DNA of 64,000 nucleotides from Metopolophium dirhodum (Eukaryota > Arthropoda > Insecta > Hemiptera > Aphididae). Numbering within the stretch: position 1 is the stretch's first letter; the number at the start of each line of letters is the position of its first letter. Shown in pieces: positions 1 to 9,269 of this stretch. The DNA is taken from the NCBI RefSeq assembly GCF_019925205.1, contig NC_083560.1, positions 67,221,266-67,285,265 of the forward strand, read 5' to 3'. Below the pieces are notes generated by a model. That model worked only from the letters and a program-made list of their open reading frames with translations, had not been told where the DNA came from and did no database searches. A program made the translations under genes and the position numbers.

Positions 1-645
1 GTTTTTCTTATTTTATTGTAATTAATAAACGAATGACTGTAGAATGTAGATACTTGAAAATTTCACTGAATGTTCATATTAGCATTTCCTATACACCATA
101 ACATTTTGAAAATATTTTGACTCTTTTTGAGCTGTTTACGGACATTGTCAGTTTTCAATTTTTTTAGTTTTTTTTTCTATAAATATCAATTAATTTTTAT
201 TTGTTGGGTAAAAAAGCGTGAAAATTTTATATAAGGCTCCTGATATATCGTTCTAATAGCAGTTGAAAAATATTAAAAATACATAGGCACAATTTTTTTT
301 TATAAGCATTTAAAGTTAAAATTTTGACAACATTTATCAAATTTATAATTTATTAATTATTTTGTGGTTAAAAATTTATAAAATGTTTAACTTTTATGGC
401 TAAGGATTGAAAATTTAAACAAGGTTCCACGTAAATAGGTTATATATAAATTACTTTATCCACAATAATATCATCAAATATACTTGGTAATATCATACGC
501 TGACTGGCCGTTTTCGCTCAGAATCGTTTTTCTTATACAATGATATTATATCATTGAATTCAAATTGAACACCATCCATTACAGTGACCCACTTGTAACC
601 TACTGTACAGCAGAGCGACATCCACTTATCCACCTTTTTTTAAAA
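1..645 (+). repeat. Repeat family A, copy 1 (cut by window start)
   Basis: Interspersed repeat that recurs at 3965-5415 (opposite strand) and 23543-24840 with long near-identical stretches. It ends with the family's right-end signature: CGCTCAGAATCG, a short ATGATATTATATCAT palindrome, CACCATCCATTACAGTGACC and a final ACATCCACTTATCCACC. The left part lies outside the window. There is no coding potential, only A/T-rich sequence with short T runs. Confidence 0.85.
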
Positions 646-1220
646 TTTTTTTTTTGAAGATTTATATAGTGATAAGTTCTTGTAGAGTTATTTCTATATA
701 TTTTATATAGACAATAAACCAATTAGTAGGAAAAACACCATTTAGTTTAGAATTTACGTAATGCCTAGAATAAAGTAAGAAGTATGAAAAGCAACAATAG
801 TAGTGATCATAGGCGTCTTTTCAGTCTTAAACTTGGGAGTGCTATAATGTTTTACCCCAAAAGCCTCCCACACCCCTCTTAACAGTTATGCATACCAGAC
901 ATGACTATTTAATTTTAAATAATATTATAAGCCACTACATTAAAAACAAAAGAAGTAGTGAATCGAATTTTCAATAAAAAAATCTTGTTTGTCCAATACA
1001 TAGGTAATCTGTTGAGTACTTTCCTTTAAAATATTAAATCAATTAACTACAATTTTTACTAATTAATATACCTTTTATATATTTATATACAATACAAGTA
1101 CATTAATTTATAAATAATAGTATAACATTATAACATAAAAATTGATGAAATAATTAATGTATGACATAGCTGAATATTATTATGGTATAGGAAAATAAAA
1201 AAGAATTACCTACAAACAAA
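646..1220. other. Non-coding AT-rich DNA with a hAT-like terminus
   Basis: No gene is visible. Around 806-895 lies a G/C-richer patch starting CATAGGCGTC and containing CTTGGGAGTGCT and CCTCCCACACCCCTC. It resembles the terminal sequence of hAT-type elements and may be the 3' end of the element that carried the transposase relic at 1221-1530. The rest is featureless. Confidence 0.35.
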
Positions 1221-1530
1221 TTATATTAAATCTAATCTTCTAGAGTTTTTAGCAAACTTGTCAATTATGTCTTCATTTTTAACACATTTGTTAGTTTTCT
1301 TTCTATATATAAAGATGAAAGATTAGTGAACCTACTCTGCACCATACTGGGGCGTAACCAATTCTTAATGCGGCACATTGATGACAATTACCTTTCACAT
1401 GTTGCTGATAAACTTTGTATGGTTAATGCAACTTGCATTAATTTGTTTTGGTTTGGATAAACTTCTGGACTACACGCGCACATGAGATCTTCCAGAAAAG
1501 TTTCACCAGAGTTACTATCACCCGTTTAAA
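1221..1530 (-). pseudogene. hAT-family transposase relic, C-terminal dimerisation domain
   Basis: Reading the minus strand gives a conceptual peptide typical of the hAT C-terminal dimerisation region. It has the core SATCER, then after an in-frame TAA, CRIKNWLRPSM and RFTNLSSLYIER. The TAA (1388-1390) sits where the family normally has the serine after CER. A frameshift near 1275-1285 is needed before the last matching stretch IDKFAKNSRRLDL, which ends at a stop by 1221. Only about 100 residues of a transposase that is normally 600-800 long remain; the catalytic part and BED zinc finger are not seen. hAT transposases cut and paste DNA and make 8 bp target duplications. This copy is dead. Several aphid ZMYM1-like and TTF-type proteins share this domain, so an origin from such a domesticated gene cannot be excluded. 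Confidence 0.75.
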
Positions 1531-2246
1531 GGGTTAATTTATATTTTAACTTAGAATCAGCATAAAAAAAAGTTAGAGTCAAATGTTCACTATGTATATG
1601 GAACAACTGCAGAGGTTGTTTGTCAATTTATTACAAAAACCTATTACTACTATTACTCATACTATGAACCAAGTTTGAACTATCTAATTTAAGTTTCAAA
1701 TAACTAGTTAGGACTCAGGACCTTTTTTTAACAAAAATAACCAATCCTGAAAAGTGAAAAGGATATGATCAAGGACATAATTTCGGTACTTGTCATTGAA
1801 ACTTAAAAAACAGATTTAACCATTTCATGTACATTACATATTTTTCTTTTTTGTTCTTGATGTATGCATACACATTTCTCCAACAGTTATTAAAATACCT
1901 ATTTGATCATTCTTATTTCATAAGTAACATGAATATTTTATAGTTTTGGACATCAAATATTGATTATATTGACTAAGTCAAGTAAGTATGTAATTTAAGT
2001 GTTTTTTTATTAGTAAGAGATCAAATTCTAAGTGTGTACATACTTATTTTTAAAACAAATTTATCCTCTGTATTTACACAGTAATAATATATTATTTAAA
2101 CTTTGCATTAGGATCGTTATAATTATTTGTGATCAATAATGTATGCGAGTAGGTAAATAAGTAATCGTACCTAATTATATTTCAAAATAACTACACGTCA
2201 CAATAATACTATTTATACAAATTACACATAACAAGTTTGGTTATTA
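1531..2246. other. Non-coding AT-rich DNA
   Basis: No open frame, splice pair or inverted repeat worth naming was seen. The first 200 bases could be the decayed middle of the hAT element but have no recognisable motifs. Confidence 0.5.
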
Positions 2247-2299
2247 TTAATAATTATTTTGGTGGATTTCAATAATTTCATGTTCCCATGTTATAATAA

Positions 2300-2790
2300 T
2301 CTTCTTTTTATGTGTTGCACTTTCATAAATTATTTGGTATAGGTACCTACCTACTAACTGACTCGGCAATGCTTTGCTACTGCTAAGATTTTGCGATTGT
2401 TCGACTATTTTTGGAGTAACACGCCGTGGAAGCAATGTCTTTTTAAGTGTAAATTTATTATACTTGAATTTATAGCTATCCCGACTCCGTGGGATTCACT
2501 TGGATTATGCGACTATGCGAGCAGTATATTATCAAATATCAGGTAAGCAATCTACATGAGTCCTGCAGTAGATCGCGGACCCCGCGTGGTTATAGATAGA
2601 GCCTTAATTAAAACCAATAGCAACCATCTATACACATCAATTTCAATCGTAATTTGAGAACCTCCTCGGGTTGGATCATGTAGTCTATCTTCTTCCCTAA
2701 GGTCTAATCTATCTCTGTACCAAATTTCATCGCAATCGGATGGTTGGTTTATAGAAATACATAGAGGACATAAGTAGCTAAGTAACCTAT
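2300..2790 (+). repeat. Dispersed non-LTR-like tail repeat
   Basis: Low-copy interspersed repeat sharing blocks in the same order with 30972-31603: AGGTAAGCAATCTAC, then TCGCGGACC, then AACCAATAGCAACC, then an AATTTCAT block. Part of the segment also has a degenerate reading frame with many CpG-derived changes. The order and the A/T-rich tail of the second copy suggest a 3' end of an RTE-like LINE or a derived SINE. Classification is tentative. Confidence 0.5.
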
Positions 2791-2794
2791 AGAA

Positions 2795-3245
2795 ACATTT
2801 TAGATTCTGAGAGGAGCGATGAATCTATTGATTTAACAATGATGTGCCTGATTTTTATTGTGCCTGTGTACACGTTAAATAGTCGAAATAATGCTTCGAT
2901 TTTCAACTTCGATATCTTGTTTGATGGGAAAGTGAATATAGTTGGTGCATTAGTTGGTCCCGGTAATTTTAAAAAACGCCGAGAAAAACTAAAAAAAAAA
3001 TTAAGGAAAAACTGGAATTTTCACGCAAAATAGGTTTTTGACAAAATTTAATTTTGGTTTTTGGTGTAACTCTAAAACAAATGACCGTATGTACATGACA
3101 TATGTAGCGATTTGGTTATTTTGTTGCAATTCAAAAACAAATAACTTTAGATACACAAAAATTTCACTGAATTTTAAGTTCGAATTTTGATAAAATTTAA
3201 TAATTAATTTGTACCTAGTTAAAAATGTATAAAACGTTTTTTATT
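2795..3245 (+). repeat. Repeat family A, copy 2 (left end)
   Basis: Starts TTTAGATTCTGAG, the family's left-end signature, followed by TGAATCTATTGATTTAAC and later TTTTGGTTTTTGGTGTAACTC and ACAAATGACCGTA. It diverges after about 3245, so only the left third is present. The small open frame across 2839-3033 is part of the repeat and not a gene. Confidence 0.75.
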
Positions 3246-3540
3246 ATTATGTATTGATAACACGCGGCTTGTTATGACTTATGATTATTGTCATTGATTA
3301 AAATATAATATACATAATTTCATTCAAGCTTTTAGTCAGTAACGCGGTATTATTATGACAGACGACGGATTATCATCGCGTGTGTTATTATTATTATTGA
3401 AGTTAATGCTTAATATTAATTGTGCAAAATCCATTGACCGATTATAATTTATTGCATTTACATTTGGTTCATAAAAAGTTCATAGACTGAGTTAGGCCCT
3501 TATAAAGTATTAGGGGTGAATACTGAAAGTCTATCTACTA

Positions 3541-3647
3541 GTGCCCGTATTACAATCGCTAAACTAAGGTTAAACCACCGAATTCGGCTGGTAAAATCAG
3601 TGGGTTAGGCGTAACTGGGGTTTAAACTATGATTGTAAAACAGGCCC
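3541..3647. mobile_element. Small MITE, Harbinger-like
   Basis: A 107 bp element with imperfect inverted ends. The left end is GTGCCCGTATTACAATCGC. The right end, read on the other strand, is GGGCCTGTTTTACAATCAT. Both continue into AAACTAAGGTTAAACC or GTTTAAACCCCAG. The flanks are CTA and TTA, close to the 3 bp TWA duplications of PIF/Harbinger elements but not identical. It has no coding capacity. Confidence 0.6.
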
Positions 3648-3964
3648 TTAGACATCCTTACTTTTTTGGTACTCATCCACTGCTAAGTCCACGTATGAAA
3701 TATCTAAATATCTAATAATTAATATGCATCATGCGTCGGCCTTCGGTCGTTGAAAAATAACATTATTAATATTGAATATTGACACGAACAGTAGAGGTTG
3801 TACCTAAGTGATCGCATGCCATGAAAATTATGATCGATGCTCGATGGATGAAGGCTTTGAATAATTTAATAATTTAATATTTGCCGAGTTTAACATTTTT
3901 AAAAGTTAAAAATTTTTATTGATGACATAAATAATAAATAATATCATATTAACTTTTCTATGTA

Positions 3965-5415
3965 AAAAAGGTGGGTAAGTGGATGTTGCTCTGCTATACA
4001 GTAGGTTACAAGTGGGTCACTGTAATGGATGGTGTTAAATTTTAATTCAATGATATAATATCATTGTATAAGAAAAACGATTCTGAGGGAAAACGGCCAG
4101 TTAGCCTATGGTATTACTAATATATTTAATGATATTATTGTGAATAAAGTAATTTATATAATATTTACTTATTTACGTGGAACCTTGTTTTAAATTTTCA
4201 ATCCTTAGCTACAAAATTTGAAAATTTTATAAATTTTTTACTACAAAATAATTATTACATTTTAAATTTGATAAATTTTGTCAAAATTTGAACTTTAAAT
4301 GCTTATAAAAAAAAATTGTGCCTATGTATTTTTAATATTTTTCAACTGCTATTAGAACGATATATCAGGAGCCTTATATTAAATTTTCACGTTTTTTTAC
4401 CCAGCAAATAAAATTTTATTGATATTTATAGAAAAAAAAACTAAAAAAATTGAGAACTGAACTGACAATGTCCGTAAACAGCTAAAGAAGAGTCAAATTA
4501 TTTTCAAAATTTTATCGTGTATAGAAAATGCTAATATAAACATTCAGTGAAATGTTCAAGTATCTACAGTCATACGTTTTTTAATTACAACAAAATAAGT
4601 AAATCGTTACACGAGAAATCGAGTGAATATCAAATGTAAAAATATGAATTTCAATGTTCAAACGCTCGTAAAAATTTAATTTGACTTTCTTGTAGACATT
4701 TTTTTTTTGATAAAGGTAGATAAACCTATGGATAATCTTGTATTACATTTTCAAATCTTGGATTGAAAAACAAAAATTTTTATGAATTCTCAACTCAAAA
4801 TAATTTGCTAATTTTCGTATTTTGTCAATATTTGAACTTTAAATGCTTATAAAAAAAAAACTGTGACTAAGGATTTTTAATATTTTTCAAACGTCATTGT
4901 GACAATATAGTAGGAGCCTTGTATTAAATTTTCAAGCTTTTTTACCAGACAAATAAAATTTTATTGATATTTATAGAAAAAAAAACTAAAAAAAATGGAA
5001 AATGAAAATATCCGTCAACAGCTCAAAATAAGTCAAAATATTTGGAAAATGTTATGGTGTATAGAAAATTCTTATATAAACATTCAGTCAAAATTTCATG
5101 TACCTACGGTCATTTGTTTTAGAGTTACACCAAAAACTAAAATCGATTTTCTCAAAAACAGATTTTGCGTAAAAATTCTAGTTTTTCCTTAATTTTTCTT
5201 TTGTTTTTCATGTCGCTTTTGAAAACTACTGGGAAATTTTTACTTTAGACCCCTCCAAAGTACCAACTAGATTCACTTTCCTATCAGAAAAGTTACTGCT
5301 GAAGAAAATCCAAGCACTTTTACTGTCCTAAAAGGTGATGACAGACACAAAAAAAAAAACACACACAATATTGTAAAATCAATACATTCATTGCTTCGCT
5401 CGGAATCTAAAATTA
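3965..5415 (-). repeat. Repeat family A, copy 3 (near full length)
   Basis: The most complete copy in the window, in reverse orientation, about 1.45 kb. Its right end is at 3965 (GGTGGGTAAGTGGATGT) and its left end at about 5415 (GCTTCGCTCGGAATCTAAA). The left end carries GATTCCGAGCG and the right end CGCTCAGAATCG, so a short inverted repeat lies near both ends. No transposase or RT frame is present; small open frames such as 4995-5192 are chance. Copy 1 and this copy form a large inverted pair. Confidence 0.85.
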
Positions 5416-5439
5416 GTACTTATTACTAGATTTTAAACT

Positions 5440-5515
5440 GGGGGGATTTGACCGACATCTGGGGGGACTAAGTCCCGCTAAGCCCCCCCCCTATTTGTGC
5501 CAATGGTTGTATGTT
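5440..5515. repeat. hAT-like terminal fragment
   Basis: A G-run/C-run block (TGGGGGGATTT, GGGGGGACTAAGTCCCGC, AAGCCCCCCCCC) ending GTGCCAATGG, the type of end seen on other hAT-like fragments in this window. No partner end is visible. Confidence 0.35.
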
Positions 5516-5629
5516 ATAAGGTAGGTTTGGTACCTACATGTTAGCAGTGAATCGATTTTCATGTTTTACGTTAATTTTATAAAACATTTTACACCATATA
5601 ATTTGGTGAAACTTAAATATTGTACCTAC

Positions 5630-5932
5630 ACATGGAGTTACACCAAAAACCAAAATCGATTTTCTCAAAAACAGATTTTGTGTAAAAATTACCGTTTTTC
5701 CTTAATTTTTCTTTTGTTTTTCACGTCGCTTTTGAAAACTACTGGGAAATTTTTACTTTTGACCCCCCCAAAGTACCAACTAGATTCACTTTCCTATCAG
5801 AAAAGTTACTATTGAAGAAAATCCAAACAATTTTACTGTCCTAAAAGGTGACGACAGACACAAAAATAAAAAAAAAAACACACATCATTGTAAAATCAAT
5901 ACATTCATTTCGCTTCGCTCAGAATCTAAAAT
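5630..5932 (-). repeat. Repeat family A, copy 4 (left-end fragment)
   Basis: About 300 bp nearly identical to 5113-5420, same orientation, including GAGTTACACCAAAAACC, CACGTCGCTTTTGAAAAC and CTGTCCTAAAAGGTGACGAC. It lies 210 bp from the previous copy with a hAT-like end between them. It could be a local duplication or a second truncated insertion. Confidence 0.8.
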
Positions 5933-5966
5933 GCTGGTTTTTCGAAAAGAATCCGCTTTTTCTTTC

Positions 5967-6115
5967 AATCTCCTCCCCCCTATAAAGTATACCATCTTTG
6001 CGGATGATTGTAACATTTTTTGTAGTGGCGTGAACATAAAAACAACAGTCGAACTCATCCAGCAAGCCCTGGATGAATTCCTCAAGTGGTCAACCACAAC
6101 TGGTTTCAATTTCTG
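5967..6115 (+). pseudogene. LINE reverse transcriptase fragment
   Basis: The plus strand encodes about 48 residues of a non-LTR reverse transcriptase. The catalytic motif FADD (5997-6008) sits in KYTIFADDCNIFCSG and is followed by an amphipathic stretch ALDEFLKWSTTTGFNF, typical of motifs C-D of Jockey/I-group LINEs. RT uses these aspartates for target-primed cDNA synthesis. The frame begins abruptly next to repeat family A and ends abruptly at about 6115, where sequence of the opposite orientation begins. The conserved SxxKT-type stretch that should follow is replaced. This is a fragment and not an active gene. Confidence 0.8.
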
Positions 6116-6481
6116 TTGTATTATTATTGAGTTTAGATCAAGGAGAGAAAGAGGGGTGCTATCGGGGATATAAACATTGCATATAGTTATTGTTGTCCTG
6201 AGAATGACCTGAATTGCTATTACTTCCAAAGTAGAGTTGACATATATTTCCTTGGTGTTAATATTGTTTTTGATGTATGTTGCAACTCCGCCGCTGGCTC
6301 AGACTGCATCGGGGCGATTTTTATTATATCCGGTGTATCCGTTGATGTTGCCTATTTGGAGGTTTTTGAAATTTGTTTCTTGTAAACAGATAATGTCTGG
6401 ATTTTGTTCATATTTAATATAGTTTATATCTGTGTTGTGTTTGTAGAAACCGTTACAATTCCATTGGATTGATGAACTCAT
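6116..6481 (-). pseudogene. LINE ORF2 start: endonuclease domain fragment
   Basis: Minus-strand frame starting at the ATG at 6479-6481. It opens MSSSIQWNCNGFYKH and continues with PDIICLQETNF, both hallmarks of the apurinic-like endonuclease of Jockey/I-group LINEs; the Glu in QETN is a catalytic position. The same frame continues through GGVATYI and ITICNVYIPDS to about 6116. One TGA at 6296-6298 interrupts it, probably a CGA arginine lost by CpG deamination. It stops before the GDFN motif, where the RT fragment begins on the other strand. The ATG lies about 105 nt after the stop of the upstream ORF1 tail, the normal two-ORF layout. It is non-functional. Confidence 0.8.
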
Positions 6482-6586
6482 ACTTGGAGATAAGGATTAG
6501 TAGAGATTAAGGGGATGAGTGAGAGAGAGAGAGCAGAGATGAAGAAGAAAGTTAGTAGCGAAGGGAGGATGAGATAGTGAGATAGG

Positions 6587-6786
6587 CTATGACAATTGGT
6601 TGGACTTTGGAGATTTTGGTGGTGTTGTTAATTTTACGAGAGCATTATTATCGATATTCTTAGTTGGTTGAGGTTTTAATTGGATTGTAGATAGTGATGA
6701 TACCGCTCCCGGGGAGTTGGCGGTAGGGTCGTCGCCCATTATCTGAGTGACTATAGACGGTGCGTGTTTGTTATCTAATTATATTT
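6587..6786 (-). pseudogene. LINE ORF1 C-terminal tail
   Basis: The minus strand is open for about 65 codons from about 6786 to a TAG at 6587-6589, in the position expected for ORF1 of the same LINE. The peptide is polar and low-complexity (for example APSIVTQIMGDDPTANSPG, then a Lys/Pro/Ser-rich end). I see no zinc knuckles, which would lie further upstream in ORF1. The linker to ORF2 (6482-6586) is rich in CT on the coding strand. Assignment rests mainly on position. Confidence 0.55.
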
Positions 6787-6994
6787 ATAGGTAATATAGT
6801 ATATGCATATTACCCATGTGTGTCGTTGTGTTACTTTGCTATCGAGAGCTAATAAATCGAGGTACGGTACACACGTGTTGCACGGTCGACTGTCAAACAC
6901 GAACTGTTATTGCATATTATTTTCACAAATTTTATTTTTATTTAACGTTCCTTATCAAAATTAAAATATAAAATATATAAAATAAAAAGAATAA

Positions 6995-7222
6995 GGGCTG
7001 TATTCATAGTCAATGCTTAAGAATAAGTATTGCTTGCTATACTTATGACTCAAATGTGATTCATAAACAAGACTTTCGCTTAAGAAAATAAAAAAGTATT
7101 ACTTAAATTAAGGTTGGTCAAGATTGTTTTTAATTACTGTCACAAATTTTATTTTTAAATTATCAAAATTAGTTTGAGGCTAAACAATACTTATTCTTAA
7201 GCATCGACTATGAAGACGACCC
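6995..7222. mobile_element. MITE with 38 bp TIRs and TAA target duplication (PIF/Harbinger type)
   Basis: A 228 bp element. The left end is GGGCTGTATTCATAGTCAAT and the right end, read in reverse, is GGGTCGTCTTCATAGTCGAT. Both go on to GCTTAAGAATAAGTATTG, giving 38 bp inverted repeats with few mismatches. It is flanked by TAA on both sides (6992-6994 and 7223-7225). The 3 bp TWA duplication and the GGG start are characteristic of PIF/Harbinger (Tourist-like) MITEs. There is no internal ORF. Confidence 0.85.
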
Positions 7223-7594
7223 TAAGTATTTGAAAATTAGTAGGTATTTTAATTTAAATACAGATACTTTGAGAAAGTATTTATAATTTTAAAATACTTT
7301 GTGCAAGTACTTTTTTCAAAAGTATTTAAAATAGGTAGGGGAGTCAGGGATACTTGAGCAGGGACTAGACATGAGCCACCGCTCATATTTTTTTTACATT
7401 TTGTGCTAATGAGACAACCGCTGAATTATAACGTGCATTATCACTCCATAAACTCACCCATTTGGCAACATAACATTTAAAAATGCCGTTTGATTGTTAT
7501 AAAAAAAAACATGTTTTGATGTTATGGAAGTAAAAAAATTGTATAGTTGTTTGCTCGTTATTTATTCGTTTTTTAAGGTATATATATAGTATAT

Positions 7595-8495
7595 ACTGTA
7601 TTTACGATTTTTAACAAAATCGATTTTGGTTTTTGGTGTAACTCAAAAACAAATGACATAAAATTTTCACTAGTTATTTATATTAGCATTTTCTATACAG
7701 GATAAAATATTTTGATTTGTTTTGAACTGTTTACGAACATTTTCAGTTTCCAAATTTATTTGTTGGGTAAAAAAGCTTGAAAATTTAATACAATGACATT
7801 TGAAAAATATTAAAAATCCAGTCACAATTTTCTTTTAATATAATTTAAAGTTAGAAGTTCATATTTTTACAACACTGCATATTTACTTGATTTTTCATGT
7901 AGCCATTTTTTTAATTTGTTGTTAATCAAAAACAAATTACCGTAGACTCTTAAAATTTATACCATATGTTTATTCTATCAATTCCTATACTCGATAAAAT
8001 TTTCATAATACTTTGACTAGTTTTGAGCTGTTACAGACATTTACAATTTTTTATTTTTTATTTTTTTTTCTATAGTAAAAATGTATAAAATGTTCAAATT
8101 GTATAGCTAAGGATTGAAAGTTTAAAACAAAGTTCCATGTAAGTAGATTATTCTCTAACCAAAATATCTAAAAACTATTTACCACAGTTGTTTGATGTTC
8201 AAATTTGGACCAAATTTGATATTTAAACATAGAAAAACTATTTTAGTTTTGTGTTATATTTTAAAATATTATTCGTGGGTACTTGAAGCTTCTAAGGTAT
8301 GTTTAATATTATTATATAAAAATTTGATAATAAACAAATAGGTAGTAATAATAATAACTTAACTAGCTACCGTATTAATATATAATATAAATTATTCTAG
8401 GTAGGTAGACAAACCATTTCCGCTCAGATTGTTTTTCGTATACAATGATATTTTATTGAATTCAAGTTTAACACCATCCATTACAGTGGAAAATA
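7595..8495 (+). repeat. Repeat family A, copy 5 (diverged)
   Basis: Begins AAAATCGATTTTGGTTTTTG and ends TTGTTTTTCGTATACAATGA followed by AACACCATCCATTACAGTGG. Internal deletions and substitutions make it shorter than copies 3 and 6. The minus-strand open frame at 8392-8616 overlaps its right end and is not a gene. Confidence 0.75.
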
Positions 8496-8892
8496 AAATT
8501 TGTTGTATCCATTCAAAAAGATAGGAAACAGAATTGTAATAACACGAGCTATCACTAGAATAATGAAACGTGTATTTAAATCTCAGCCAGTACTTATACC
8601 AAAGAAACTTTACCATTTGTATGAGTACCTACATAGAAAAATCTGTACTTATTAATTACCTACTTAAATATTTTTAAAAAAATATTTAACTATGAATGAA
8701 TGTTTGAATTAAATTTCAATTAGTGGTAATTATAGGTATGGGATTTAAAGATTTCGTGCCCACATTTTGTGAGTTGTATTCTGCCGTGCATTTTGGGTGG
8801 TATTCAAAAGCGCTGAATATCTCAAACTTAATTAACGTTTGCATATAGCAGGGCTTGCATTTGAAATAAATTCCGTTTATGTTATTTACAAC

Positions 8893-9265
8893 TTTTGCGT
8901 TTATCGTTATTCAGAATAAAAAGGTTATCCAAGTTTTGCGTTTTTCTGTTTTTCAGAATTAAAACTTTATACAAGTTTTGCATTTATCGTTATTTAGAAT
9001 AGTGTTAATACCTATTAAATGTATTAATAATAACTAATGTGGGCAGGTAATGGCCCGGATACGGAATATAATATAATAAATTATAATGTCCGTATGCATG
9101 AAATAAATATTTCTACGAAACCAATATAACTTTTAATTAAATGGATTTTAAATTATTTCGTTTTGCGTTATTTTTCATTCAATGAAGTTCTATAAATTAC
9201 GTTTTGTGATATTTTTCGTTTAATTATATTCTATAAATTACGTTTTGCGTTATGTTTTGTTTGGA
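8893..9265. repeat. Two arrays of about 42 bp imperfect tandem repeats
   Basis: The first array (8893-9001) has units beginning TTTTGCGTTTATCGTTATTC at 8893, 8934 and 8976. The second (about 9150-9265) has units containing CGTTTTGCGTTATTTTTC with a conserved TTCTATAAATTA joint. Both share the word TTTTGCGTTAT, so they probably arose from one decayed minisatellite. Confidence 0.6.
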
Positions 9266-9269
9266 TATA

